Shown here: positions 44,811-53,580 of the stretch, piece by piece
Numbering within the stretch: position 1 is the stretch's first letter
Layout of the letters: each line of letters begins with the position of its first letter
Assembly: GCA_002720855.1 (NCBI GenBank)
Contig: PBIN01000014.1
Location: 1-64,000, forward strand
From: Rhodospirillaceae bacterium
GTDB lineage: Bacteria > Pseudomonadota > Alphaproteobacteria > MPNO01 > UBA2964
Direction: 5' to 3'
Length of the DNA stretch: 64,000 nt
Translations under genes and position numbers: made by a program
The notes under the pieces: generated by a model
Told to the model about the DNA's origin: nothing
Database searches by the model: none
Seen by the model: the letters and a program-made list of their open reading frames with translations, nothing else

Positions 44811-45269
44811 ATGATGTATACCGACTTTTTGCCAACTCGGAAGATACCCGTTAGTCAGCTTTATGCGTGGAACAGTCGCAGAGCATTTCCGCTAGAAATC
44901 AGTTTAACGCATCAGGGTTGTATAATTCGCGACGAGGCAAGTGGTATGGCTTTCCTGGTATCAACGGACGATGAAGGGTTTATCCGTGGTGCGACACTAA
45001 TGGGTGATACACGCGATCATCTTGTCTATTCGCAGCTTGCGGAAATGACGGGGTGCGAATGGGTCAACGAATATTCCGAGCAATGGCCGCTCTATCGGTG
45101 CTGGACCGAAGAAGAACGCGAAACACATGCCCGCAAAGTGGCCGCTGATCTGGCCGAAGATCGCGCCGAAACTGAAGGAATCTCGTTAGATGAGGCCTTT
45201 GAAATTGAATATAGAGCAATCTACGAGATGCACCCTGTGACCATTGCCCATATTCCTATCGCAGCCTGA
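44811..45269 (+). CDS. Hypothetical protein
   Basis: A 152-residue soluble protein starting MMYTDFLPTRKIPVSQL. The C-terminal half is acidic and helical (EERETHARKVAADLAEDRAE). AGGAG provides a good ribosome site. No family recognised. Its last 49 bp overlap the convergent membrane-protein gene. Confidence 0.6.
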   Translation: MMYTDFLPTRKIPVSQLYAWNSRRAFPLEISLTHQGCIIRDEASGMAFLVSTDDEGFIRGATLMGDTRDHLVYSQLAEMTGCEWVNEYSEQWPLYRCWTEEERETHARKVAADLAEDRAETEGISLDEAFEIEYRAIYEMHPVTIAHIPIAA

Positions 45270-45817
45270 TCTTCTTCTGAATATCGAAGCAATGTGTATA
45301 TAAAAAGGATCACGCCGCCCATCTCCATCCCTTCTTCAACGGGAGTCCAGAGATTGTAGGCAAGCGTATTTAAGAGCCCGTTCTCTTCATACATATTCGT
45401 TGCGTATTCCACACCGAGCGCTCCACCCAAAAAGATGGCGGCGGAAAGAAGAAATAAATTTCGGAATAACGGCCGCAGGTGAAGCAGGAACCGCAAATAT
45501 ATGAGGCCCATGATCAGCGAAACAATTGCAGCGGGGATCACCCAGGAGAATGTCGTAAAGCTGTTTACCGTTTCGTGCAGTTCGGCAATTTCGTCACAGG
45601 ACATATAAAGGAACCCAGCCGACAGTCCGTACCAGGCCCTGGTCCATTGGTCATCGATCTCGGACTTTCGCTTGGCGATCAGGAACAGTAGCGCTGAACA
45701 GTAAAAAAGGATGAATGTCGAAAACCAGGTTGCGAAATTCTTCTCAAGATCGACATCGAAATAATCGCGGATCGTTCCCGAAACACGTTCTACCTGATGG
45801 TGCCATATCTGGATCAT
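45221..45817 (-). CDS. Membrane protein of unknown function, last gene of the aldolase operon
   Basis: A 198-residue polytopic protein with at least five hydrophobic segments (TWFSTFILFYCSALLFLIA, SWVIPAAIVSLIMGLIYL, LFLLSAAIFLGGAL, EEGMEMGGVILFIYTLL) and an acidic motif SCDEIAELHE. The frame continues upstream of the ATG with a further hydrophobic stretch (TVITVLILCAVALLASHI), but has no ATG, GTG or TTG there, so the true start may be a rare codon or the ATG is right and the stretch is chance. It is 98 bp downstream of aroE on the same strand. Function unknown. Confidence 0.6.
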   Translation of the reverse strand: MIQIWHHQVERVSGTIRDYFDVDLEKNFATWFSTFILFYCSALLFLIAKRKSEIDDQWTRAWYGLSAGFLYMSCDEIAELHETVNSFTTFSWVIPAAIVSLIMGLIYLRFLLHLRPLFRNLFLLSAAIFLGGALGVEYATNMYEENGLLNTLAYNLWTPVEEGMEMGGVILFIYTLLRYSEEDQAAIGIWAMVTGCIS

Positions 45818-45915
45818 GATGTGCGACGCGAGCAGCGCGACCGCGCACAGAATTAAAACGGTAATGACCGTTCTAGTCGAAACTTGGAATTTGAATGACG
45901 GTCCTTATGTCACGG

Positions 45916-46770
45916 CTATCCGTCACCCAAAATGCTTTTCTCCATCATATCGCGCAGCTCTTCTGTGACCGTCGGCTCTACACCAAACCATTTGGTCCAG
46001 GCCGCGGGTCCCTGATGAATGAGCATGCCGAGACCGCCCACCGTTGGGTTGCCGCGCTCCCGTGCTGCCAAAATGAAAGTTGATTCCAATGGTGTGTAAA
46101 TAATGTCCGCGGCAATCGCGTTCACCGGAAGTTTTTCGAGATTTAGGTCGAGCGGGTCTTCGCCAACCATGCCCTGGTTCGTGACGTTGACCACGGTTGA
46201 GGCTCTCTCAAGAAGGCTATGCCGATCCTCCCATGGATAGACAGTAATCGGTCCGCCAAACTCATCAGCGATTATCTGCGCATTTTTCTGCGTGCGGTTC
46301 ACCAACCGCACTTCTTCTGCACCTTCATGCAGCAGCGCGTACACGATTGCCCGTCCGCCGCCACCGGCGCCAATTACAGTGCAGGGGCCTGCACTGGCCC
46401 GCCAATCGGGTTGCTGTTGTTTTAGATTGCCAAGAAATCCGAGCCAGTCGTTGTTCGTGCCGAACAGCGAACCGTCCTCGCGCACCACGACGCAGCTAAT
46501 CGCGCCGATCTTTTTGGCGACGTCGTCGACCTCATCGACAATGGTCATCGCATCCAGCTTATGCGGGATCGTGAGGTTGCAGCCCGAAAAACCCAACGGA
46601 TGCAGTGCTTTAAGCGCCGGTTCCAATTCGCCCGGCTTAATCTCCAGAAAGACATAGGTGCCCGCCATTCCCTGTTGCTCAAACCAGTAATTATGCATCA
46701 AGGGTGAACGTGAATGCATAACCGGCCAGCCCATAACACCGGCCAATAGAAATTTTTCGGAATGCACCAC
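45916..46770 (-). CDS. aroE: Shikimate/quinate dehydrogenase family (AroE)
   Basis: A 284-residue NAD(P)-dependent enzyme. The substrate site has HSRSPLMHNYWFEQQG (Ser20/Ser22 type) and NLTIPHK with catalytic Lys71; the cofactor site has VIGAGGGGRAIVYALL and the nucleotide-specificity segment VNRTQKNA. Located in a catabolic operon behind two class II aldolases and a GMC oxidoreductase, so it may act on quinate/shikimate-like or other cyclic polyols rather than in aromatic biosynthesis. Only 2 bp separate it from the aldolase gene. Whether the organism has another, biosynthetic AroE cannot be seen here. Confidence 0.85.
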   Translation of the reverse strand: MVHSEKFLLAGVMGWPVMHSRSPLMHNYWFEQQGMAGTYVFLEIKPGELEPALKALHPLGFSGCNLTIPHKLDAMTIVDEVDDVAKKIGAISCVVVREDGSLFGTNNDWLGFLGNLKQQQPDWRASAGPCTVIGAGGGGRAIVYALLHEGAEEVRLVNRTQKNAQIIADEFGGPITVYPWEDRHSLLERASTVVNVTNQGMVGEDPLDLNLEKLPVNAIAADIIYTPLESTFILAARERGNPTVGGLGMLIHQGPAAWTKWFGVEPTVTEELRDMMEKSILGDG

Positions 46771-46772
46771 GT

Positions 46773-47456
46773 TTAGGTACCCTCAACCATCTTTGCGCTG
46801 AAGTGATCCCATGTGCGCCGGAACAGGCTCGCTGACCATAATTTTTTGCGGCACAAATTCAGCTCTTCCTGGGTGAAGGAATAGGGAGTTCCGAGTTGCG
46901 CTGCCCTGTATTGCCGCTCGGCATTGTCTTCGAGATAGTTCATCAAAACGAAGGCATCGATGATCGTCTCGCCTAAAGTCACCGCCCCGTGCGCCTTCAT
47001 CAACGCGGCGGGCCGGTCATCCAGACACTCGGTTAATGCGTTCGCCATTTCGACATTGTTGATCGAATCCGGTGAATCGAGGATCGGCATCGGATACACC
47101 AGCGAACCCTGGGCATAGACCGGCAGATATTCCTGACCGGCAGTTGACAGAATTGTCGACCATTTCGGGTGGCAATGGACGATTGCACGTGCATCGGGAC
47201 GCGCCTTGTAGATTCCTGAATGCAGATGAAATTCCAGCGGCGGATTGCCATCGCCTTCCAGCAGATTGCCGTCGAAATCGATAATACAGAGGTCGTCGAT
47301 TGTCAGCGTGCTGCGCTGCCGGTTGCCAATATTAATAAGGATACGATCGTCGGGCTGGCGGATGCTGGCATGTCCGTTATAGTCGACGATACCTGATCGC
47401 TCCAGCATGCGGATGCATTGAACCAGCTGCTGTTTTTGTTGGTAGAAACCGGTCAT
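46773..47456 (-). CDS. Class II aldolase/adducin family protein (copy 1)
   Basis: A 227-residue zinc aldolase-type protein. The start is the ATG at 47456, behind an AAAGGAGG ribosome site 6 nt upstream; an extended frame would run into the gene before it. Glu75 (PPLEFHLHSGIY) and the metal ligands His94, His96 (VHCHPKW) and His156 (KAHGAV) fit the family that includes fuculose-phosphate aldolase, epimerases and some decarboxylases. Operon position second to last catabolic gene before aroE. Substrate unknown. Confidence 0.87.
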   Translation of the reverse strand: MTGFYQQKQQLVQCIRMLERSGIVDYNGHASIRQPDDRILINIGNRQRSTLTIDDLCIIDFDGNLLEGDGNPPLEFHLHSGIYKARPDARAIVHCHPKWSTILSTAGQEYLPVYAQGSLVYPMPILDSPDSINNVEMANALTECLDDRPAALMKAHGAVTLGETIIDAFVLMNYLEDNAERQYRAAQLGTPYSFTQEELNLCRKKLWSASLFRRTWDHFSAKMVEGT

Positions 47457-47478
47457 CGCATGCCTCCTTTCCTTCACC

Positions 47479-48225
47479 TCACCAATTTGTCTCGGCACGT
47501 ACTTCGCGGCGCCACAAATCCCATGCCCGCAAGCACGCGCCATTATTCGGAACATCGGCGAGGCGACCTTCTTCTTCGTCCAGCGAGGCAATCGGTTTGT
47601 TACCCGCCAGATCCATTGTCCAATGTTGGATACGAGAATTCACTTCGGTAAAAACCGCCCGAAAAACGGCGAGCTGCAATGATGATCCGCAGGCGACTGA
47701 GCCATGGGCCCGCATCAAGGCAATGTCTTTATCGCCCAGACATTCCGCAAAGGTCTCACCCTTGTCGCCATCGCTCACCAGCATATCGGTGGGTCCATAT
47801 TTCTCACTGATATCGAACACCGGCACGCCCGCAGCGAGAAAAGCTGCGTTGTGGAACATTGCCTCAATCTTGCAATCGACAAGCCCGAAGGGAATGACCG
47901 ACGGTGAATGGCTGTGCACGACGGAATTTAGATCAGGCCGCGCTTTATAAATTTCGCCATGGATAAAGCGTTCCAGAAAACTGCCGCGTCCTTCGGCGTT
48001 CACCGCGTTGCTGTCGAGATCGTACTCGATGATGTCTTCCGGTGTGGCGAGCGCGGGGGCTTTGGCACGGCACATGAAATAGCGGTCCGGTGCATCGGGG
48101 TGGCGCTGTGAGACATGCCCGAACGCATCAACCACACCGCGCGCGGCAAGAATCCGGCTTGCAGCCGCCAGATCGGCAATAAACGCGTCAGAGACTGGCC
48201 CGCCCGATTTCGGTTCTTCGCTCAT
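47479..48225 (-). CDS. Class II aldolase/adducin family protein (copy 2)
   Basis: A 248-residue member starting at the ATG at 48225, 7 bp after the GMC oxidoreductase stop, with GAGGGG 8 nt upstream. Active-site residues are Glu85 (GSFLERFIHGEIY), His104 and His106 (VVHSHSPS) and His174 (RAHGSVAC). It is only distantly similar to the neighbouring copy, so the two probably catalyse different steps. Some characterised members of this branch are aldolases or decarboxylases of hydroxy acids. Confidence 0.87.
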   Translation of the reverse strand: MSEEPKSGGPVSDAFIADLAAASRILAARGVVDAFGHVSQRHPDAPDRYFMCRAKAPALATPEDIIEYDLDSNAVNAEGRGSFLERFIHGEIYKARPDLNSVVHSHSPSVIPFGLVDCKIEAMFHNAAFLAAGVPVFDISEKYGPTDMLVSDGDKGETFAECLGDKDIALMRAHGSVACGSSLQLAVFRAVFTEVNSRIQHWTMDLAGNKPIASLDEEEGRLADVPNNGACLRAWDLWRREVRAETNW

Positions 48226-48232
48226 CGTCGCA

Positions 48233-49942
48233 TCACCCCTCCGCCAGGATCGTCCCGGCGACTTTTTCGCCGACCATGATGGTCGGGAAGTTGGTGTTCG
48301 CACACGGTACGGCGGGCATGATCGAGGCATCGGCGACACGCAGCCCCTCAACGCCATAGACGCGTGCCGACGGATCGGTCACGGCACCTGGATCGTCGGC
48401 TGCACCCATACGGTTTGAACAGGACGCGTGGAAGTGTCCCAGCACGGTTTTGTGAATCCATTCGGTCATCACGCTATCGTCTTCAAGGACATCACTGATC
48501 GAAAGTCCGTCCGAGACGAAGTTGCGGATGATCCAGCGGCGTAAAGGTCCGGAAAGGTCCATCGCCTGGCCACCAACCCAGGTCTGGAATTTGTTGGCGG
48601 CGTTATAGACAGCGTAACGCCTGGCTCGGTCGCTATAGCTGATTGGGAACACATCATGCAGCGTGTCGCGCAGTTCCGGCATCTCGCACAGATTGGCCAT
48701 CATGCGAACACCGATCTTGAGCCGTTCGAGATCGCGGACATCGGAACACATATTGAAATCGACATCCGGTGTCCCCATCGGATCATCGGGGTTCAGTTTT
48801 ACCTCGCCGGTAGAGAACGACTTGTTGACCCAGAGCATCATAAGCCCAATCCGTTCCCCGACCGCATGCCAGAAGGATTTATTCATCGGAATCAAATACA
48901 TGTCGCCGGCCGGACAGCCTTCAACACCTGATGACCAGCGCATCCCGGCATACATCGGCATACGCAGTTCGGGTGATAGTCGCGACTCTGGTTTCATATA
49001 ACAGCCGAAATTTACACCCGGATGCTCCATAAGGTGTTTTCCCACACCGGCACGGTCCGCCACAACATCAATGCCGTATTCCTGAAGCTCGCCTGCAGGT
49101 CCGATACCGGAGCGTAACAGCATAGCCGGTGAATGCAGCGCGCCAGAGCTCACGACGACCTCATTTGCCTGAATATCAAAAACTTCGCCATGGTGATGCG
49201 CACGCACACCAGTGACCCGAGTGCCATCGAACAAGACTTTTTCGACACGTGCGTCGCCAAGGATGTTGAAATTGGGCCGCGCGCGAACATCCGATGTTAG
49301 ATAGGCGGTTGCAGTAGACGTCCGGTGGCCTTCGTGATGCGCGACCGCAATGGGGAAATAGCCATCATCAAAAACCCCGTTCTTGTCTTTAAGGTCTTGC
49401 CAACCTTCTTTGCGAGCCGCCTCAACAAAGCCTTTGGTAAAGCCCGGCCAGCGCTCTGCGGCAATTCTCTGCACGGCCATCGGGCCGTCCTTGCCATGCA
49501 GCGGGCCGTCAAAGTCAAGGTCAGTTTCCTGCTTCTTGAAATAGGGCAGGACATCTTCCCAGCCCCAGCCTTTGGCACCGCGTTCGACCCAGCCGTCATA
49601 ATCCCACGGCACGCCGCGAATTGAGATCATGCCATTGACGGAAGACCCGCCACCGATGACCCGGCCCTGCGCATAACGAACGCGTTTGCGATCATCAGGG
49701 GCATTGCCGGGACGAGGTCCCCAGGCGACCGTTTGGCCCACCCAGGTAAAGCGTGGATTACCATGAGCGGAGCCAGCAAACGTGTCACGGATTTCGGCGG
49801 GTTCAGTGCCCGGTACGAAATCTTCTCCGGCTTCCAGCAGGAGAACGTTGTTGGATGAGCGTTCGCTCAAGCGGCTCGCGACGACACACCCCGCAGAGCC
49901 GCCGCCGACGATTACATAATCGAATTTCTGATTTTCAAACAT
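48233..49942 (-). CDS. GMC-family FAD oxidoreductase (choline/alcohol dehydrogenase-like)
   Basis: A 569-residue flavoprotein. FAD-binding motif VIVGGGSAGCVVASRLSE at the N-terminus, the GMC signature VIGGGSSVNGMISIRGVPWDYD, and the C-terminal catalytic region GHFHASCSNRMGAADDPG (active His) and VPCANTNFPTIMVGEK (active-site Asn/His position). The ATG at 49942 is chosen because the signature follows directly; the extension upstream lacks a ribosome site. It leads an operon with two aldolases and aroE. Expected to oxidise a primary or secondary alcohol, passing electrons to a quinone or other acceptor. Confidence 0.92.
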   Translation of the reverse strand: MFENQKFDYVIVGGGSAGCVVASRLSERSSNNVLLLEAGEDFVPGTEPAEIRDTFAGSAHGNPRFTWVGQTVAWGPRPGNAPDDRKRVRYAQGRVIGGGSSVNGMISIRGVPWDYDGWVERGAKGWGWEDVLPYFKKQETDLDFDGPLHGKDGPMAVQRIAAERWPGFTKGFVEAARKEGWQDLKDKNGVFDDGYFPIAVAHHEGHRTSTATAYLTSDVRARPNFNILGDARVEKVLFDGTRVTGVRAHHHGEVFDIQANEVVVSSGALHSPAMLLRSGIGPAGELQEYGIDVVADRAGVGKHLMEHPGVNFGCYMKPESRLSPELRMPMYAGMRWSSGVEGCPAGDMYLIPMNKSFWHAVGERIGLMMLWVNKSFSTGEVKLNPDDPMGTPDVDFNMCSDVRDLERLKIGVRMMANLCEMPELRDTLHDVFPISYSDRARRYAVYNAANKFQTWVGGQAMDLSGPLRRWIIRNFVSDGLSISDVLEDDSVMTEWIHKTVLGHFHASCSNRMGAADDPGAVTDPSARVYGVEGLRVADASIMPAVPCANTNFPTIMVGEKVAGTILAEG

Positions 49943-50078
49943 GATAGGACGGTACCGCGAAGCGGCGTTTAGGTCCAATCGAGGTATGTCTTTTCGGTTT
50001 TCTTAGGTGTCTCCCTTGCCGGTTGATCGGACGAACCCTAGGCTATTGCCAATAAATGCCGATCAGGGAGGCAACAAA

Positions 50079-50876
50079 ATGGCTGATAATATTCACGGCC
50101 CGCTTTATTACGAAAATATGGGCCGAAAAGGGCCGGTGATCGCCTTTGTGCATCCAAATCCGATGGACCAGTCGTGCTGGATGTATCAGATGGCGCATTT
50201 CTCAAGCTGGTATCGTTGTATCGGTATCGACATTCCGGGCTATGGCCGTTCGCCAACAGCGGACAAAGACCTGACCATGGACGACATGGCGGCGGGTTGC
50301 TGGGAAGCCGTCGATGACGCGGTGGGCAAAGGTGAAAAAGCTATCGTGGTAGGCTGTTCTGTCGGCTCGGCAATTGCCCCCTATATGTATCATCAGCGAC
50401 CGAATTTGACGTCGGCCCTGATCCTGTCGGGCACTGGCTACAATCCCGGCAAACCCTTTGCACCCGGCCGGATAGAGCAGTACGAAGCGAAAGGCGTCGA
50501 TTACCGCTGGGAATATACGTTTCAGGATTTTAGCGCGTCTTTTCGCACAACACCGATGGCGCATTACTTCGCGGACCTGTTTGCCGAGCGCAATGATACG
50601 GCGGACGCTCAGACCATCATCTATCAGTTCAAGGCGATGATGGCAGAAGAGTCGGAAGAACATCATGCCGGGATCAAATGTCCGACGATCATATTGACCG
50701 GCAGCGAAGACAATTCGCATCAACGGGCTTTCGCACTACAGGAGCGTATACCGGGCTGTGAGCTCAAAACGCTGCCGGGAGCCGGGCATGCCTGCCAGCT
50801 TGAACAACCCTGGCTTTTTGATCGCTTTATGGTCGAGTTCCTGACCAAACACGGACTGCACCCGGCGGCCTCTTGA
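50079..50876 (+). CDS. Alpha/beta hydrolase
   Basis: A 265-residue hydrolase with nucleophile Ser in VVGCSVGSAIAPYM, oxyanion motif FVHPNPMDQSCWMYQM and the pair GSEDNSHQ and LPGAGHACQLEQP for acid and base. The start is the ATG at 50079, behind GGGAGG. It is divergent from the GMC operon and is followed by an unknown small gene, so it may be part of the dissimilation of the same substrate class. It resembles meta-cleavage-product hydrolases or enol-lactone hydrolases generally. Substrate unknown. Confidence 0.82.
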   Translation: MADNIHGPLYYENMGRKGPVIAFVHPNPMDQSCWMYQMAHFSSWYRCIGIDIPGYGRSPTADKDLTMDDMAAGCWEAVDDAVGKGEKAIVVGCSVGSAIAPYMYHQRPNLTSALILSGTGYNPGKPFAPGRIEQYEAKGVDYRWEYTFQDFSASFRTTPMAHYFADLFAERNDTADAQTIIYQFKAMMAEESEEHHAGIKCPTIILTGSEDNSHQRAFALQERIPGCELKTLPGAGHACQLEQPWLFDRFMVEFLTKHGLHPAAS

Positions 50877-50941
50877 CCGCTGACGAATCGCAGATATTTA
50901 CGAGAGAGAAATAACGCAACGCCAACAGAGAGGATATGAAA

Positions 50942-51256
50942 ATGGCAAATGAAGGTGAAATTCTTCTGACAATCTTTTTGAAGCACCAGCAGGAAATGTC
51001 GCTCGGCGAAATCAACGCCAAACTTGATGAAAACGAGTTCTGGAAGAACTTTCCCCCTGAGGGCATAGAAGTTGTGACCTGGTACGTCATGATGGGTATT
51101 GGACAGGTCGTGACACTCCGCGTTCCGGGTCACCGGCTTCGCGAGGTTAATCTTGCGATTGAAAAATCAGCCTGGGGCTCGTTCAGAACTGAGTTCTTTG
51201 CGACCTATGATTTCATGCCTGTTTTCGAAGCCAACAAGGCAAACGCAAATAAATAA
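50942..51256 (+). CDS. Small unknown protein, muconolactone-isomerase-size
   Basis: A 104-residue protein starting at the ATG at 50942, with GAGG 8 nt upstream; an ATG two codons earlier is too near that site. Predicted alternate beta and alpha pattern (ILLTIFLKHQQEMS, EVVTWYVMMGIGQVVTLRVP, REVNLAIEKSAWGSFRTEFF) suggests a ferredoxin-like dimeric fold of the type seen in muconolactone isomerases and monooxygenase-like proteins. This is my guess from size and hydrophobic spacing; no family recognised. It is 65 bp downstream of the hydrolase. Confidence 0.55.
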   Translation: MANEGEILLTIFLKHQQEMSLGEINAKLDENEFWKNFPPEGIEVVTWYVMMGIGQVVTLRVPGHRLREVNLAIEKSAWGSFRTEFFATYDFMPVFEANKANANK

Positions 51257-51289
51257 ATTCCGATTGAATTGTCGAGCCGGGCGGTCGCT

Positions 51290-52480
51290 TTATTCTGCGA
51301 CCACCGCCCCGGTCTCGATAACGGCGTTGCCCGAGGGAATCACGATTGTTTGTTCTTCCGGGTCGCGAGCAATGCCCGGCGGGTCTTCGCCGCGCTCCAT
51401 AGCCTTTATCGCCTCGCGAAGTCGCCGCCGGAATAACGCCACGCCCCGATCTGACGTGGCCAGATTTTCCAAGGCGTGCCTTGCGATCGGGCGTTGGCTG
51501 ACCTGTGCTTCCCAGTCGTCCGGCTCACGCTGTTTGGTTTCGTAGTCGCGAATGACAGGTGCATCGGGCGGTTGGAAAATTTTCTTTTCCGGATCTAAAA
51601 GCTCGACGTGAAACCCGATGGTGTTTTCATTATCCACCGGGACCCACCATCCGACCATACGCGCGCGTTCTGTCTCGCGATCGGGATCGGTGCCGGTGAC
51701 TTCCGTTGGCGGTACGGATCGCGCTGTGGGGACGTAGATTGTCGATGTCCGCGTTAGCTGAAATCCGCTATCTAGGTCGGTGGTTCTTATATAGGACACA
51801 TGCGTTTTGGCATGCTTGTAATCGTAGGTAGGCTCGACTGCCATGACCTCGGAGAACTCAAACAGTCCCGGATTCCAGCCATGCAGGATGTTAGTATGCA
51901 CGGGGTCCATTGCATTTTCCTGCAATTGCAGCCAATTGCATTCCGCCACCTCACCGCGACTGTAATTCCGATAGGCGAGATAATCCGCGTTTTCAACTTC
52001 CAGGACGTCATAGCGCGGTAGAAGCGGCTTCTTTTCCAGCGGCCCCATATAAGCGAAGACGAGACCCTTATACTCCTCGGCAGGGTACCAGGGCTGACGT
52101 ATTTCATCTTTGTAGTTGCTTTCCTCGGGTTCGCCGGGTTGATCAAGGCATCTGCCTTCTTCGTCATAGAGCCAGCCGTGATAACAGCAGCGAAGGCCGT
52201 TTTCCTCAATTCGGCCATATTCAAGCGAGGTGCCGCGGTGGCAGCAATGAGCCCCCAAAACACCCACTTTACCCGATTTGTCGCGATAGGCTACGAGCTC
52301 CTCATCGAGAATTTTGAGAAATTTTGGGAGATCGGTCAGTTCCGACGACATGCAAACCGGTTGCCAATACCGTCGCATAAGCTCGCCCATCGGTGTTCCG
52401 AATCCGACATGGGTGAGTCTGGGGTCTTCGTCAGGCACGATTGCATTATGCCCGTAACCAGATACGTCGGTATTAGTCAT
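51290..52480 (-). CDS. Rieske oxygenase, phthalate-4,5-dioxygenase-like (single-component oxygenase)
   Basis: A 396-residue oxygenase. The Rieske cluster residues are Cys79 and His81 (AHCCHRGTSL) and Cys98 and His101 (CCYHGWLYDEEG), with the mononuclear iron in NAMDPVHTNILH. This arrangement and the ERYDYLTEYV-free sequence fit the group that includes phthalate dioxygenase and vanillate O-demethylase, which lack a beta subunit. The start is the ATG at 52480 behind GGGAGG; an earlier TTG would add one residue. A cognate reductase is not visible nearby. Substrate could be a methoxy- or carboxylated aromatic. Confidence 0.9.
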   Translation of the reverse strand: MTNTDVSGYGHNAIVPDEDPRLTHVGFGTPMGELMRRYWQPVCMSSELTDLPKFLKILDEELVAYRDKSGKVGVLGAHCCHRGTSLEYGRIEENGLRCCYHGWLYDEEGRCLDQPGEPEESNYKDEIRQPWYPAEEYKGLVFAYMGPLEKKPLLPRYDVLEVENADYLAYRNYSRGEVAECNWLQLQENAMDPVHTNILHGWNPGLFEFSEVMAVEPTYDYKHAKTHVSYIRTTDLDSGFQLTRTSTIYVPTARSVPPTEVTGTDPDRETERARMVGWWVPVDNENTIGFHVELLDPEKKIFQPPDAPVIRDYETKQREPDDWEAQVSQRPIARHALENLATSDRGVALFRRRLREAIKAMERGEDPPGIARDPEEQTIVIPSGNAVIETGAVVAE

Positions 52481-52749
52481 CAAACACCTCCCGCGCCGGT
52501 ATTACTGTGATTTTTACCCGGCATTTGTATGCAAAAGAATAGGAAGAGCTCTTGGCTTTTGTCAACGAACACGGGCTCGGTCCTTAAACACTAATATTTG
52601 CGAGAAAGAGTATATTTTCAGGGTACCGAGTATTAGCGGTAAAACGGCATGACGCTAATTCTATTTGTTGGTGTCGGCTCGATCTGCACGGTGTTACATA
52701 TGTCGCCGCCAAACATGGTGCTTCGCGACAGTAAATAGGGGAGTGACAG

Positions 52750-53421
52750 ATGATGACATTCAGTGAGAAAGCCTGGGCCGAAAGCGCTGATCTCTATCGG
52801 CGTACTCTTGATTTACCTTTTAACCGCGAGATCACCGATGGCACGCTGTCGCAGGAACGTTTCCAGTTCTACATGGTGCAAGATGCTCTTTATCTTGAGC
52901 AGTATTCCCGTGCCCTGGCGCTCGCATCGGCTAAAGCGCCGGATGCTGAAGCAATGCAGTATTTTGCTCATGCGTCTGAGGATGCGCTTGTCGTTGAGCG
53001 CGCATTGCATGAGAGTTTCTTTGAAAAGTTCGGCATTGCGCAGGAAGAAGCGAGTGCCGCCGAACCTTCGCCGACATGCTATGGCTATACCAATTTTCTG
53101 CTCGCGGTTGCAGCGCACCGCAGTTACGAAGAGCTAGTGGCAGCGATCCTGCCCTGCTTCTGGATTTATTGGGAAGCGGGCAAGCATATTGCAAGTACGG
53201 CAGTTGCTGGCAATCCCTATCAGGCGTGGATTGATACCTATTCTGACGCGGAATTTGGTGACGCAGTCAACATGGCGATTACAATCACGGATCGCGCTGC
53301 CGAAGCGGCAACTACAGAACGGCAGTCAGGTATGTTGAATGCTTTTAAACGATCCGCTCAGTTTGAATGGATGTTTTGGGACAGTGCCTACCGGTTGGAG
53401 AAGTGGCCAACGAGCCTGTAA
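52750..53421 (+). CDS. tenA: TenA-family aminopyrimidine aminohydrolase / thiaminase II
   Basis: A 223-residue all-helical protein. Residues equivalent to the known active site are present: Asp45 (YMVQDALYLE), Cys136 (ILPCFWIYWE) and Glu206 (QFEWMFWDSA). The enzyme hydrolyses amino-methyl pyrimidines in thiamine salvage. No TPP-riboswitch pattern was found in the 269 bp upstream, so the regulation differs from the common thiamine gene. It lies in an otherwise catabolic region, so a related amine hydrolysis in catabolism is a real alternative. Ribosome site GGGGAGTG. Confidence 0.88.
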   Translation: MMTFSEKAWAESADLYRRTLDLPFNREITDGTLSQERFQFYMVQDALYLEQYSRALALASAKAPDAEAMQYFAHASEDALVVERALHESFFEKFGIAQEEASAAEPSPTCYGYTNFLLAVAAHRSYEELVAAILPCFWIYWEAGKHIASTAVAGNPYQAWIDTYSDAEFGDAVNMAITITDRAAEAATTERQSGMLNAFKRSAQFEWMFWDSAYRLEKWPTSL

Positions 53422-53580
53422 ATTAATATGATTGCCCAGAGACGGCTTGGAGGATGATAGCAGTCGCTATAGCGGTGGAATCTTTGCAGACGATTAAAAA
53501 AAGAAATCGGCGACTGCGGAATTGAGCCCAAGCAGATATTTTGGAGAGATTTGCATCAGCTGCAAGTGACGAGGTGAGAG

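Noticed and set aside
52481-52749. TPP riboswitch upstream of tenA
   Set aside because: I looked for the CTGAGA and ACCTGATCTGG-type blocks of the aptamer and did not see them.
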